From Bacteroidota bacterium (lineage in GTDB: Bacteria; Bacteroidota; Bacteroidia; Chitinophagales; Chitinophagaceae), in assembly GCA_947457075.1 (NCBI GenBank), contig CANGUG010000006.1, positions 1 to 64,000 of the forward strand: 64,000 nt of DNA, in the 5' to 3' direction. The position numbers and the translations under genes are program-made. The notes below the pieces were generated by a model. The model saw nothing but the letters and a program-made list of their open reading frames with translations. It ran no database searches and was not told the origin of the DNA. Below, piece after piece: positions 8,196-17,511 of this stretch. The number at the start of each line of letters is the position of its first letter. Position 1 is the first letter of the stretch.

Positions 8196-10328
8196 ATGAT
8201 ACCTGAGAATAATAAATCAAATAAAAAAGGAGGCCCAATGGGTGGTGGCCCTAAATTGCCTAAATTCAATATCTATTGGGTATATGGTATATTGGCGTTG
8301 ACTATTTTGTTGGCACCAAGATTATTTCAATTAGCACCTGATACAACAGTTATTTCACATAATGAGTTTGTGAAATTAATGGCGAGTGGCGATATTGAGA
8401 AATATGTTAAAGTAGAGAATACCAAATCAGTTCGAATTTATATTAAGGGAGATAGTATTCAAAAAGCTTTTTACAATAGTAAGTTTCCTGCTAATTATAC
8501 AGCTGAACAAAAAAAGGCAAAAGTTAAAGGCAATTATTTATTTGAATACAAGGTAGATGATTGGGCTTCTTTCAATAAAGAAGTGAATGATATTTATACA
8601 AAGTATGCCATCACAAATATTCCTGACAGCAATACTGATTCTGAAAACGATTTATTTAGTCGCATCATAAGCGGGATTCTTCCCTTTTTACTTTTAATAG
8701 TAGTATGGATTTTATTAATGCGCAAAATGGGCGGCGGCAGTGGAGGTAGTGGTGGCCCTGGTGGCATTTTCAATGTTGGAAAATCAAAAGCTACTTTATT
8801 TGAAAAAGGGGGCACTAAAGTAAATATCACTTTTGCAGATGTAGCAGGATTAGAAGAAGCAAAAGAAGAAGTGATGGAGATTGTTGACTTTTTAAAGAAT
8901 CCTAAAAAATATACTAACCTTGGAGGTAAAATTCCAAAAGGGGCTTTATTAATTGGCCCTCCAGGTACGGGTAAAACCTTATTGGCAAAGGCTATGGCGG
9001 GTGAAGCCCAGGTTCCCTTTTTTAGTTTAAGTGGTTCGGATTTCGTTGAAATGTTTGTGGGTGTGGGTGCAAGTCGTGTACGTGATTTATTTAAGCAAGC
9101 AAGAGAAAAAGCACCATGTATTATTTTTATAGATGAGATTGATGCCATTGGTCGCGCGCGTGGTAAAAATGCCATGATGAGCAATGACGAGCGTGAAAAT
9201 ACATTGAACCAATTGTTGGTGGAGATGGATGGTTTTGGTGGGGATACCGGTATTATTATCTTGGCTGCAACCAACCGTCCGGATGTATTGGATAGTGCCT
9301 TATTAAGACCAGGTCGATTTGACCGTCAAATTTCAATTGACCGTCCAGATGTGAAAGGACGTCAAGAAATTTTCAAAGTGCATTTAGGCCCTATTAAAGT
9401 TTCAGAAAGTTTAGATATTTATAAATTGGCGGAACAAACACCAGGTTTTGCGGGAGCCGATATTGCGAATGTTTGTAACGAAGCTGCTTTAATTGCTGCA
9501 AGAAAAGGAAAGTCTGGCGTGGAAATGCAAGATTTTCAAGATGCGATTGACAGAGTGATTGGTGGATTAGAGAAAAAGAATAAAATAATTTCACCTAATG
9601 AAAAAGAAGTAATTGCTTACCACGAAGCAGGTCATGCAGTTTGTGGTTGGTTCTTAGAGCATGCTTATCCTTTGTTAAAAGTTACAATCGTGCCTAGAGG
9701 TACAGCAGCGTTGGGTTATGCGCAATACACACCTAAGGAACAATATTTATATACCGTTGAGCAATTAACCGATCAAATGTGTATGACTTTAGGAGGTAGA
9801 GCTGCTGAACAAATTTTCTTTAGTAAAATATCAACAGGCGCATCCAATGACTTACAACAAATTTCTAAAATGGCTTACTCTATGGTAACCACTTATGGAA
9901 TGAATGATAAAATTGGTAACGTAAGTTTTTATGATCCTTCACAAGAAAATAGTTTTCAAAAACCTTTTAGTGAGGAAACAGGAAAAATTATTGACGAGGA
10001 AGTAAGAAAAATGATTGGCGAAGCATACCAAAGAACTTTACAATTATTAACTGAGCGTAAAGAAGAGGTGGAGAAATTAGCAAAAGCTTTATTGGATAAG
10101 GAAGTGTTGCATAAGAGTGATGTGGAAGAGTTAATTGGAAAGCGTCCATTTGAAACAGAAAAAAATGGCGATATTCATGAAACCTTTGCACCCACTGAAA
10201 CAACCGTAGAAGGCGCGACAGACAATACTGCCAATGCAAGTGCAGTAAATGATGTGGCTACTGAGGATACGATTGATCATGCAAATGCGACGATTAATGC
10301 CGCAGATGCTTCAGGCAATAATGAATAA
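8196..10328 (+). CDS. ftsH: ATP-dependent zinc metalloprotease FtsH
   Basis: FtsH is a membrane-anchored AAA+ protease that degrades misfolded membrane proteins and regulators. The 710-residue product has a Gly/Lys-rich cytosolic N-terminus, a first membrane helix (about 29-42), a periplasmic domain, and a second helix (about 160-175). The AAA domain follows, with Walker A GPPGTGKT (254-261), Walker B FIDEID (311-316) and an arginine finger in RPGRFDR, then the M41 zinc site HEAGH (476-480). The C-terminal ~40 residues form a low-complexity acidic Ala/Thr/Asn tail. It lies 56 bases after rsfS and 8 bases before the LUD protein. Confidence 0.97.
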   Translation: MIPENNKSNKKGGPMGGGPKLPKFNIYWVYGILALTILLAPRLFQLAPDTTVISHNEFVKLMASGDIEKYVKVENTKSVRIYIKGDSIQKAFYNSKFPANYTAEQKKAKVKGNYLFEYKVDDWASFNKEVNDIYTKYAITNIPDSNTDSENDLFSRIISGILPFLLLIVVWILLMRKMGGGSGGSGGPGGIFNVGKSKATLFEKGGTKVNITFADVAGLEEAKEEVMEIVDFLKNPKKYTNLGGKIPKGALLIGPPGTGKTLLAKAMAGEAQVPFFSLSGSDFVEMFVGVGASRVRDLFKQAREKAPCIIFIDEIDAIGRARGKNAMMSNDERENTLNQLLVEMDGFGGDTGIIILAATNRPDVLDSALLRPGRFDRQISIDRPDVKGRQEIFKVHLGPIKVSESLDIYKLAEQTPGFAGADIANVCNEAALIAARKGKSGVEMQDFQDAIDRVIGGLEKKNKIISPNEKEVIAYHEAGHAVCGWFLEHAYPLLKVTIVPRGTAALGYAQYTPKEQYLYTVEQLTDQMCMTLGGRAAEQIFFSKISTGASNDLQQISKMAYSMVTTYGMNDKIGNVSFYDPSQENSFQKPFSEETGKIIDEEVRKMIGEAYQRTLQLLTERKEEVEKLAKALLDKEVLHKSDVEELIGKRPFETEKNGDIHETFAPTETTVEGATDNTANASAVNDVATEDTIDHANATINAADASGNNE

Positions 10329-10336
10329 TTTTTCAA

Positions 10337-10978
10337 ATGGAATCTCAGGTAGCGCGTAATAAAATTTTAAAGAAAATTAAGCAGGCACTTAAGACCCCAG
10401 TGACAGTGCCATTTCCTGAACAGGTTTCAGATACACCTATTTTTATTCCTACCGAACAGGAATTAGCGATTAGCTTTGCCCAAAAATTCACTGAACTTTT
10501 GGGCAAGTTTATTTATTGCAGTGATGAAGCAGAGCTGGTACAACAACTTAAAGCATTAATTCATACCAAGAAATGGGAAAAGGTTTACTCCATTGAGTCA
10601 GGTTGGTTAGACGATATGAGTGAATATCATTTTGATCCAGTAAATACCGATGATTTAGCCAATTGTGATGTATCCATTACTTTATGCGAACATTTAGTGG
10701 CTAGGACGGGCACCATTGTTTTAAGTAGCCAACAATTAAGTGGAAGAGCTTCTAGCGTGTATGCACCTATTCATATTTGCATTGCTTACACACATCAATT
10801 AGTGTATGATATTACAGATAGCTTGGTACAGTTTAAAAACGAATCGGCATTTATGCCTTCCATGATTAGTTATGCAACAGGTCCAAGCAGAACAGCAGAT
10901 ATTGAAAAAACTTTAGTGGTGGGTGTGCATGGTCCTAAGGAAGTATATTGTTTTTTAGTAGATAAATTGACTGATTAA
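10337..10978 (+). CDS. LUD domain protein (LutC/YkgG-like)
   Basis: A 213-residue protein of the LutC/YkgG (LUD) family, whose better-known members belong to the L-lactate oxidation complex LutABC. The N-terminal helix SQVARNKILKKIKQAL and the core ...CEHLVARTGTIVLSSQQLSGRASSVYAP and GPSRTADIEKTLVVGVHGP are typical. No lutA or lutB lies in the window. In Bacteroidota this single-domain form often follows ftsH, so a role in lactate use is uncertain. It is co-directional and nearly contiguous with ftsH. Confidence 0.8.
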   Translation: MESQVARNKILKKIKQALKTPVTVPFPEQVSDTPIFIPTEQELAISFAQKFTELLGKFIYCSDEAELVQQLKALIHTKKWEKVYSIESGWLDDMSEYHFDPVNTDDLANCDVSITLCEHLVARTGTIVLSSQQLSGRASSVYAPIHICIAYTHQLVYDITDSLVQFKNESAFMPSMISYATGPSRTADIEKTLVVGVHGPKEVYCFLVDKLTD

Positions 10979-11000
10979 AATTATATAAAACACGCTATTG

Positions 11001-11759
11001 ATGGAATTAACTCCCGGTAAAAAAATTTATTTCTTATCCGATTTTCATTTGGGTGCACCGAATGAATTGGAAAGCAGAAAGCGTGAGGACAGATTGGTTC
11101 AATTTTTCCAACATGCAAAAAAAGATGCTGCTGCCTTTTTTATTGTAGGGGATATTTTTGATTTTTGGTTTGAATATAAGACCGTGGTTCCTAAGGGGTT
11201 TGTGCGAATTTTGGGTTGCTTGGCACAAATAAGTGATGAAGGTATTCCTTTACATATTTTTACGGGCAATCATGATTTATGGATGCAGGATTATTTAGCA
11301 AAAGAATTAAATGCTAAAGTATATTTTGAACCACAAACATTCACTTTGGGCAGTAAACAATTTTTAATTGGCCACGGGGATGGATTGGGGCCGGGTGATT
11401 ATGGATATAAGCGATTAAAAAAAATATTTACTAATCCATTATGTAAATGGTTGTTTAGATGGATGCATCCAGATGCTGGGATTATGTTAGCCAATTATTT
11501 TAGTGCAAAAAGTAGGGCTAAAACGGGTAGTGCCGATGAAGTATTTTTAGGGGCGGATAAAGAATGGTTGATTATATATTGCAAGGAGCAAGCACAAAAA
11601 ATGGATGTTGACTATTTTGTTTTTGGCCACAGGCATTTTGCTATTGATTATTCAATTAATGAACGAAGTCGTTATATCAATTTAGGAGATTGGATTAAGT
11701 TAAATACCTATGGTGTGTTTGATGGAGATACAATGCAATTAATAAAATGGGAGTCCTAA
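11001..11759 (+). CDS. lpxH: UDP-2,3-diacylglucosamine diphosphatase-like metallophosphoesterase
   Basis: A calcineurin-like phosphoesterase of the LpxH type, expected to cleave UDP-2,3-diacylglucosamine to lipid X in lipid A synthesis. Metal-binding blocks are visible: SDFHLGA, VGDIFDFWF, TGNHDLWM, IGHGDGLGPGD and VFGHRHFAID. The upstream TTG at 10998 is an artefact of the longest frame; the ATG at 11001 gives 252 residues. It sits between the LUD gene and mscS. The exact LpxH assignment, rather than a related UDP-sugar phosphatase, rests on the GDxxDxW and GHGDGLGPGD motifs. Confidence 0.82.
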   Translation: MELTPGKKIYFLSDFHLGAPNELESRKREDRLVQFFQHAKKDAAAFFIVGDIFDFWFEYKTVVPKGFVRILGCLAQISDEGIPLHIFTGNHDLWMQDYLAKELNAKVYFEPQTFTLGSKQFLIGHGDGLGPGDYGYKRLKKIFTNPLCKWLFRWMHPDAGIMLANYFSAKSRAKTGSADEVFLGADKEWLIIYCKEQAQKMDVDYFVFGHRHFAIDYSINERSRYINLGDWIKLNTYGVFDGDTMQLIKWES

Positions 11760-11775
11760 AACAAATTATTGATTT

Positions 11776-12837
11776 ATGAATTTAGATGATCAAATATTAT
11801 CCAATCCAATTAAAAGTTATTTAGTGATTGCAGGGGTATTATTCGCCCTTTTAATTACTAAAAGAATAGTTGCTCGTTTTATTGCAAGTTTAATTTACAC
11901 TTGGGTAGATAGAAAAAATCACTCTGAACTTAGAAAAATTCATGTACATCGATTAGTTGTACCCATTGAACAGTTTTTAATATTTTTAGTTGCCATTATT
12001 GCTTTATATGAGCTAAAGTATCCTGCCTCATGGAATATTCACTTGTATAAAGTTTCCATGCAAATGGTTATTGAATCGGTTATCAAGCTGGTTTTTATCA
12101 TTTTATTTATTCGCGTGTGTTTAAGAACATTGGAATTCATTTCCATTATCATGGATGAAAAAGCCAAGCTGTCTAAAGATTTAACGGATGACCAATTAAT
12201 TTTATTTTTCAGGGATTTCTTTAAAGTTATTTTATACATCATTGGCTTGTTAATGATTTTGCATTATGTATTTAATGAAAACATTGGCAATTTGGTCACT
12301 AGCTTAAGTATTGTGGGTGCTGCCATTGCTTTGTCAATGAGAGAAAGCTTGGAAAATATTATAGCTTCCTTTATTATTTTTTTCGACAAACCATTTACAG
12401 TGGGTGATATGGTGAAGGTGAATAATTTTAGTGGCACTATTGAAAAAATTGGGTTGAGAAGTACCCGTATTCGTACTGAAACAAAAACGTATATCTCTGT
12501 CCCCAATAAGCAAATGGTGGACAGTATTGTTGATAATATAAGCTTAAGAACTGAGCGAAAAATTGAAATGGATTTGCAATTGAGTATTAAAACAACAGCC
12601 CAAGCAATGACTGCTTTTTGCCAGTATTTAAGAACCACCATTGCAGTAATGGACAATATACAATCCTCCTCGGTATTTGTGTCAGAATCCGGGAAGCAGT
12701 TTCATACCATTCATATTGAGTGCTTGGTGCCCATGTATATTGATATTGCAGATTTTCAGTTGTTGAGAGAACAATTAAACCTTACTGCGGTTAGCTATGC
12801 CAACCAGCACAATATTTCATTTTCAGAGAAAGGGTAA
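11776..12837 (+). CDS. MscS family mechanosensitive ion channel
   Basis: A 353-residue inner-membrane channel of the small-conductance mechanosensitive type, which releases solutes on osmotic downshock. There are about four hydrophobic segments (around 15-40, 60-80, 95-120 and 150-170). A pore-lining helix follows (LSIVGAAIALSMRESLENIIASF), then the MscS beta domain: KPFTVGDMVKVNNFSGTIEKIG and STRIRTETKTYISVPNKQM. Its TAA stop directly abuts the stop of the convergent MerR gene. Confidence 0.9.
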   Translation: MNLDDQILSNPIKSYLVIAGVLFALLITKRIVARFIASLIYTWVDRKNHSELRKIHVHRLVVPIEQFLIFLVAIIALYELKYPASWNIHLYKVSMQMVIESVIKLVFIILFIRVCLRTLEFISIIMDEKAKLSKDLTDDQLILFFRDFFKVILYIIGLLMILHYVFNENIGNLVTSLSIVGAAIALSMRESLENIIASFIIFFDKPFTVGDMVKVNNFSGTIEKIGLRSTRIRTETKTYISVPNKQMVDSIVDNISLRTERKIEMDLQLSIKTTAQAMTAFCQYLRTTIAVMDNIQSSSVFVSESGKQFHTIHIECLVPMYIDIADFQLLREQLNLTAVSYANQHNISFSEKG

Positions 12838-13434
12838 TTAAATACTGCTTTTTAAAGAAACTAAAAAGCTTTTTAGGTTTTTAAGACTATTCAGTAAGGC
12901 TAAGTCTTTTTCCGCTTTTTCCTTATTATTTTTCAAATAGGTTTTGGCCCCCTCAATGGAATACTTTTTTTCTCTTAACAAGTAATAAATCTGTTTTAGA
13001 AATTCAATATCCTGTGCGCGGAATAATCTGTCTCCCTTTCTTGTTTTTCGGGGTTGTAATTGCTTAAACTCTTTTTCCCAATACCTAATTAAAGAAGTAT
13101 TTACATTAAACCAAACCGCCACTTCCCCAATAGGGTAGTATAACTTTTTGGCGAGCTCATCCGATGAAGGCACTTGTAATTTATCCATATCGCCTTCCAT
13201 GGAAGCAAATGATTTTCTTCCTCTTTTATGACTTGCATTATTTTTTGTAAAATGCATGGGCGTTCTAGAAACAGTAGGCATTTCGTCATTGGCAACCATG
13301 GTCATTTCGTTGCTGCTAGCCACCAATTGTACGGGCTTTTTAGCCACTTTTTTTTCAGCTTTCGTCCTTTTAATATGCACTGGTCCAGCAGGGGCGTTGC
13401 CGAAAAGATCTAACTGTTGCAATTCTTTTGCCAT
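12838..13434 (-). CDS. MerR family transcriptional regulator
   Basis: A 198-residue DNA-binding protein. The first ~85 residues are basic, low-complexity sequence; the MerR helix-turn-helix and wing follow (YYPIGEVAVWFNVNTSLIRYWEKEF, RLFRAQDIEFLKQI), then a short helical region that probably dimerises. No ligand-binding Cys pattern is seen, so this is not a metal sensor of the classic type. The form with a long N-terminal extension is common in Bacteroidota. Target genes cannot be deduced; the divergent neighbour is the glycosyltransferase-like gene. Confidence 0.85.
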   Translation of the reverse strand: MAKELQQLDLFGNAPAGPVHIKRTKAEKKVAKKPVQLVASSNEMTMVANDEMPTVSRTPMHFTKNNASHKRGRKSFASMEGDMDKLQVPSSDELAKKLYYPIGEVAVWFNVNTSLIRYWEKEFKQLQPRKTRKGDRLFRAQDIEFLKQIYYLLREKKYSIEGAKTYLKNNKEKAEKDLALLNSLKNLKSFLVSLKSSI

Positions 13435-13508
13435 ATAACAAAGTTAGGGGAGTATTTATTGTAAGCACACTTTGTAAATGATTGGTGGATAAATTGTTAA
13501 GTATGACG

Positions 13509-13516
13509 TAATTTTG
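13509..13516 (+). promoter_or_regulatory. Candidate -7 promoter element, leaderless start
   Basis: TAATTTTG fits TAnnTTTG and lies 3 bases before the ATG at 13520, which implies a leaderless or almost leaderless transcript. A TTG about 13 bases upstream is a weak -33 candidate. It rules out the TTG at 13514 as start codon, because that TTG is part of the element. Confidence 0.4.
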
Positions 13517-13519
13517 GGT

Positions 13520-14590
13520 ATGCGTTTGTATATTATTGCTACTACTTCATTGCCCATTCCAAGACCAATCCTTTTGGATTACGTTAAGGAAATAGTGAAG
13601 CAATTAGTGAATACCCATCAATATGAAATAGTGATAGTAGGGGATCATTTACCCGATACTTTAACCCATTTCTGTGAAGCATTGGGTGCTGTTAATATAT
13701 ACTCGACACCAACAGCCAATATTCATTTAAAACAGGAGCAGGATGCAGTCCTTCTTCATTTTGGCACAACCCTCAAAGCAGGAAAAATATTCCCTACTTA
13801 TTTTATCCCACTTACCTTACCCATTTATCATCAGCTTTCATTGATACAGCAATTTTTGCAACGGAAACAATTTAATCATTGGATGCAAAAGGCCAATAAA
13901 GTGATTTGTTTGAATAACTGGATGCATCATTGTGTGACGGAGCAATATCCAACTAGTAGTTCAAAATGTAGTACCGTACATCTTCCTACTTTAACGGTGC
14001 CTTCTTTTGAGTGGCAAAATTTATCAATGGCACAAGAGCAATTGACAAAAGGGAGCAATTATTTTTTGTGTTTTGCCCCACCCTCAAGATTTGTTGCCAT
14101 TTTAAAGGAGTTCTCCATTTTTAAAAAATGGCAATTAACCACCATGCATTTGGTTTTTGTGCATGATACTAAACAACAGGTTGCTGCATCCCTGAAACAG
14201 TTGGAAGGGTATAAATTTAGGGAAGACATTGCGGTTATTTGCATTGAAGACTTTCAATTGGAATGGATTGCTGCTAGCTATGCTATTTTATGGGAGGACA
14301 TTCATTATGCATCAAGCTTATGGATGGATTATGCCATTCAATATGAAATTCCATTGTTATTTGACAAAGCAGCTGACCTGCCCCAAGCCTGGGCAAAATT
14401 GGGGGAAGTCTTTTCCTTTTCGGAGCCTAATGCCTTATCGAATAATTTTAAATTATATTATAAAGACGAAGTGTATCGATTGGCCAGTGCTCGATTGGGC
14501 AAGGATTGGCTTCTAAAACAACAGCAAACAAGTGCGGAGGAGGGCCATCCTTCCATTGGGAATATTCTAGCTTCGCGCGCGCAGCAATAA
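13520..14590 (+). CDS. Glycosyltransferase-like protein (GT-B-like fold suspected)
   Basis: A 356-residue cytosolic protein. The beginning MRLYIIATTSLPIPRP and following alternating strands and helices (QYEIVIVGDHLPDTLTHF, KANKVICLNNWMHHC, HLVFVHDTKQQ, and a C-terminal YAIQYEIPLLFDKAADLPQAW) resemble the two Rossmann domains of GT-B glycosyltransferases. The usual EX7E signature is not evident, so activity is uncertain. The ATG at 13520 is chosen over the upstream TTG. It is 50 bases upstream of gldC. I do not recognise a named family. Confidence 0.6.
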   Translation: MRLYIIATTSLPIPRPILLDYVKEIVKQLVNTHQYEIVIVGDHLPDTLTHFCEALGAVNIYSTPTANIHLKQEQDAVLLHFGTTLKAGKIFPTYFIPLTLPIYHQLSLIQQFLQRKQFNHWMQKANKVICLNNWMHHCVTEQYPTSSSKCSTVHLPTLTVPSFEWQNLSMAQEQLTKGSNYFLCFAPPSRFVAILKEFSIFKKWQLTTMHLVFVHDTKQQVAASLKQLEGYKFREDIAVICIEDFQLEWIAASYAILWEDIHYASSLWMDYAIQYEIPLLFDKAADLPQAWAKLGEVFSFSEPNALSNNFKLYYKDEVYRLASARLGKDWLLKQQQTSAEEGHPSIGNILASRAQQ

Positions 14591-14640
14591 ATAATAAAAT
14601 CTTACTTTCGTGTTTCTTTAAGATCATCAATCATTTTAAC

Positions 14641-14988
14641 ATGCATCAATCAAATATCAATGTAACTGTTCATTTAGATGAACAAAAAATTCCTCAAAAT
14701 ATTCAATGGTCTGCTACCGATAGCACAGCTACCGAAGCGCAGGATGCGCGCGCTATGATGCTTACTTTTTGGGACCCTGCCGACAAAACTGCCTTAAGAA
14801 TTGACCTATGGACAAAGGACATGATGGTCGATGAAATGGCTGATTTCTTTTATCAAAATTTAATGGGGATGGGAGATACTTATTTTAGAGCTACACAGGA
14901 TAAAGCTATGGCAAATGATTTCAAAGAATTTGCTAAAGCGTTTTATCAAAAATTTAGAGCTTCACAAATTGATCAAAATCCAAAATAA
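14641..14988 (+). CDS. gldC: Gliding motility protein GldC
   Basis: A 115-residue protein closely matching GldC of Bacteroidota: NINVTVHLDEQKIPQNIQWSA, then AMMLTFWDPADKTALRIDLW, then TKDMMVDEMADFFYQNL and GDTYFRATQD. GldC is a cytosolic accessory gliding protein (also found in non-gliding members), not a core type IX secretion component. An upstream frame start at 14506 would add unrelated residues overlapping the previous gene, so the ATG at 14641 is used. No other gld gene is in the window. Confidence 0.88.
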   Translation: MHQSNINVTVHLDEQKIPQNIQWSATDSTATEAQDARAMMLTFWDPADKTALRIDLWTKDMMVDEMADFFYQNLMGMGDTYFRATQDKAMANDFKEFAKAFYQKFRASQIDQNPK

Positions 14989-14995
14989 TATTTTT

Positions 14996-15448
14996 ATGAG
15001 TTTAGAAACAGAAGTAATGTCTTTAATGAAAGACGCAATGAAAAATAAAGACGAGGCTGTATTAAGAGGTTTAAGAGCAATTAAGGCAGAAATTATTAAG
15101 GCTAAGACCGAGCCAGGTGCCAACGGTGAAATCAGTGCTGATATAGAATTAAAATTACTTCAAAAATTAGTGAAGCAAAGAAAGGATTCCTTGGCTATTT
15201 ATGAACAACAAAATAGAGCGGACTTGGCTTCCAAAGAAGTAGAAGAAATTGCTGTTATTGAACGTTTTTTACCTGCGCAAATGAGCGAGGCTGATATTAA
15301 AGCAGCGGTTCAGGCCATTATTGCTCAAGTGGGCGCTGCAGGTCCGCAGGATTTAGGAAAAGTAATGGGAATGGCAACCAAGCAATTGGCTGGCAAAGCC
15401 GATGGTAAAGTAATTTCAGAAATGGCCAAAGGGTTACTTAGTCACTAA
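14996..15448 (+). CDS. GatB/YqeY domain-containing protein
   Basis: A 150-residue protein of the YqeY family, related to the helical tail domain of the GatB amidotransferase subunit and thought to bind tRNA. Core motifs are LKDAMKNKDEAVLRGLRAIKAE-like at the N-terminus, VKQRKDSLAIYEQQNR and IERFLPAQMSEADI, ending with DLGKVMGMATKQL and KADGKVISEM. The longer frame starting at 14915 overlaps gldC and is rejected. It lies 7 bases after gldC and 3 bases before cvpA, which suggests one transcript. Confidence 0.9.
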   Translation: MSLETEVMSLMKDAMKNKDEAVLRGLRAIKAEIIKAKTEPGANGEISADIELKLLQKLVKQRKDSLAIYEQQNRADLASKEVEEIAVIERFLPAQMSEADIKAAVQAIIAQVGAAGPQDLGKVMGMATKQLAGKADGKVISEMAKGLLSH

Positions 15449-15451
15449 GTT

Positions 15452-15967
15452 ATGTGGTTAGACTTATTGACAGGCACCTTATTCATTATAGCAATTTTGC
15501 AAGGGTATCGGAATGGATTAATACGTGCCATGCTGTCCTTTCTGTCCTTGTTTATTGGACTTGTACTTGCCTTTCAATTAGCAGGGTGGGTTTCGGCTCA
15601 ATTAAAATCTCATACAAAAATTGCTTCTAATTTTTTGCCATTTATCTCTTTCCTGATTGTTCTTATTGTTGTGTTATTGGTGATAAGATGGGTTTCAGCA
15701 TTACTTCAGCAAACAGCTGAATGGCTAATGCTAGGCTGGTTAAATAAACTGCTAGGTATTTTACTATATGCCTTTATTTATTGTACCATGTTGTCAGCAG
15801 TTGTCTATTTTTTATTATTGTTAGGGGTTATTGAAGTAGATAAAATCAACAAGGCTTATTCTTTTCCTTATTTACAATCCTGGTGGCCCTATTGTATGCA
15901 TCAAATTAGTCGCTTTTTGCCCTCGGTTAAAAGCACCCTTGCTGGCTTTTCTGCACCTTTGAAATAG
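15452..15967 (+). CDS. CvpA family membrane protein
   Basis: A 171-residue integral membrane protein with four hydrophobic segments (about 7-22, 26-45, 62-82 and 100-125). The N-terminal DLLTGTLFIIAILQGYRNGLIRAM is typical of CvpA, a family first linked to colicin V production and now to envelope stress or purine-biosynthesis regulation. Start ATG is 3 bases after the YqeY stop. Function here is not known more exactly. Confidence 0.85.
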   Translation: MWLDLLTGTLFIIAILQGYRNGLIRAMLSFLSLFIGLVLAFQLAGWVSAQLKSHTKIASNFLPFISFLIVLIVVLLVIRWVSALLQQTAEWLMLGWLNKLLGILLYAFIYCTMLSAVVYFLLLLGVIEVDKINKAYSFPYLQSWWPYCMHQISRFLPSVKSTLAGFSAPLK

Positions 15968-16081
15968 GTCCAAATAAGTGCTTCTTATCTTATTGTTAAG
16001 AAATGTAATATTTGAGGCATACTCCTGCCATTTGGGGGGTAATTTCCGATGAAATAACTATCTTTATCCATATTGATTGAT

Positions 16082-16843
16082 ATGGAATACGAAATAAAAA
16101 AGGAAGGAAAATTTGAGTACCTCGAAGTGGGGAATGGAGAACCGTTGGTGCTTTTGCATGGTCTTTTTGGGGCCTTGAGTAATTTTGCAGACTTAATTGA
16201 AAAATTTAGGGAAACGCATAAAGTTGTAGTGCCCTTATTGCCCTTGTTTGATTTAGATATTTTACATACTAGTGTAACAGGTTTGGCAAAACATGTTACA
16301 CAGTTTATTGAGCACAAGGAATATGAAAAAGTGCATTTATTGGGCAACTCATTAGGAGGTCATGTGGGTCTTGTATATGTGTTAAAGCATCCTGAGAAAG
16401 TAAAAACCTTAACATTAACAGGTAGTAGCGGTTTGTTTGAAAATGCCATGGGAGATAGTTATCCCAAGCGAGGTGATTACGAATATATTAAGAACAAAAC
16501 GGCGCAAACATTTTACGATCCAGCAATGGCAACGCGCGCTTTAGTAGATGAGGTTTTTGAAATAACTAAAAACCGACTGAAAGTCATTAAAATTATTGCT
16601 TTGGCAAAAAGTGCAATTAGAAATAATTTAGGAGAGGAGTTAAATCAAATTAAAGTACCTACTTGTTTGATTTGGGGGAAGAATGACACAGTGACGCCTC
16701 CATTTGTTGCAGAAGAATTTCATAAACTTATAACCAATAGCGAGCTGCATTTTATTGATAAGTGTGGACATGCTCCAATGATGGAAGTTCCCCATGCGTT
16801 TAATGATATACTAGCTCCTTTTTTATCCAAGCATAGTAATTGA
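16082..16843 (+). CDS. Alpha/beta hydrolase
   Basis: A 253-residue alpha/beta-hydrolase fold protein. The oxyanion region VLLHGLFG, the nucleophile elbow GNSLGG (Ser), an Asp in WGKNDTVTPP and the His in CGHAPMMEVP make up a complete triad. The lid region is short. The ATG at 16082 is chosen over the TTG at 16073. It overlaps nothing and is 2 bases before the CBS gene, so the two are probably co-transcribed. Substrate is unknown; esters are likely. Confidence 0.88.
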   Translation: MEYEIKKEGKFEYLEVGNGEPLVLLHGLFGALSNFADLIEKFRETHKVVVPLLPLFDLDILHTSVTGLAKHVTQFIEHKEYEKVHLLGNSLGGHVGLVYVLKHPEKVKTLTLTGSSGLFENAMGDSYPKRGDYEYIKNKTAQTFYDPAMATRALVDEVFEITKNRLKVIKIIALAKSAIRNNLGEELNQIKVPTCLIWGKNDTVTPPFVAEEFHKLITNSELHFIDKCGHAPMMEVPHAFNDILAPFLSKHSN

Positions 16844-16845
16844 TA

Positions 16846-17511
16846 ATGCCTATGTTAGCTTCATCCATCGCCTTAAAAGGCATACCAATGCTTCATTTAG
16901 AGGACAAGGTTTCCTTTGCTTTGCAATGTATGGAGGATTTTGATTTACAACATTTGGCAGTGGTAAAGGAGGACTATTTTATTGGTATGATTAGCAAGTC
17001 GGACTTGTTAGACAATGATGAATCCAATTGTTTAGACCAATTAAGCAACCAGTTTATTAGAATAGGTGTAAACAACACCGCACATTTTTTAACTGCATTG
17101 GATTTGTTTACAAAAAATCAATTAACACTGCTCCCTGTTTTAAATGAACAACAGGAATGTACTGGCTTCATTACACAACAAAACTTAAATGATTGTTTAG
17201 CACAATTTTTAGGTGTAGCACAGCCCGGCGCTATATTGGTATTGTCTATTGCTCCTTTTCAATATTCTTTGGCAGAAATGAGTAGATTGGTTGAAACCAA
17301 TAACGCGCAAATAATTCAGTTGAATACTTTTTTTGATCAACCTAATGGCAATTTAATTGTCACATTAAAATTGAATCGAGACGAAGCTGGGGCAATTATT
17401 GCTACTTTTCAGCGTTATGATTATCAAGTACTTCACTATTTTGGTAACTCGCCTTTGAATAGTGACATCGAAGATCATTATCATCATTTAATGAATTATT
17501 TAGATGTTTAA
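16846..17511 (+). CDS. CBS domain pair protein
   Basis: A 221-residue protein with two CBS domains: the first around DKVSFALQCMEDFDLQHLAVVKEDYFIGMISKSDLL, the second around DLFTKNQLTLLPVLNEQQECTGFITQQNL. An ACT-like C-terminal half follows (SIAPFQYSLAEMSRLVETNNAQI). CBS pairs bind adenine nucleotides and regulate partners. In Bacteroidota such a protein commonly stands next to nadK, as here. The ATG at 16846 (or 16852) is preferred. The stop overlaps the next gene's start by 8 bases, so translation is probably coupled. Confidence 0.8.
   Translation: MPMLASSIALKGIPMLHLEDKVSFALQCMEDFDLQHLAVVKEDYFIGMISKSDLLDNDESNCLDQLSNQFIRIGVNNTAHFLTALDLFTKNQLTLLPVLNEQQECTGFITQQNLNDCLAQFLGVAQPGAILVLSIAPFQYSLAEMSRLVETNNAQIIQLNTFFDQPNGNLIVTLKLNRDEAGAIIATFQRYDYQVLHYFGNSPLNSDIEDHYHHLMNYLDV

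Noticed and set aside
8594..9274. 226-codon open frame antisense to ftsH
   Set aside because: The ftsH frame has the full set of FtsH motifs; the antisense translation is low-complexity (poly-Pro, Lys, Ser) and matches no family.
14915..15000. Upstream extension of the YqeY protein
   Set aside because: It would overlap gldC and adds sequence unlike the family; the ATG at 14996 gives the usual start.
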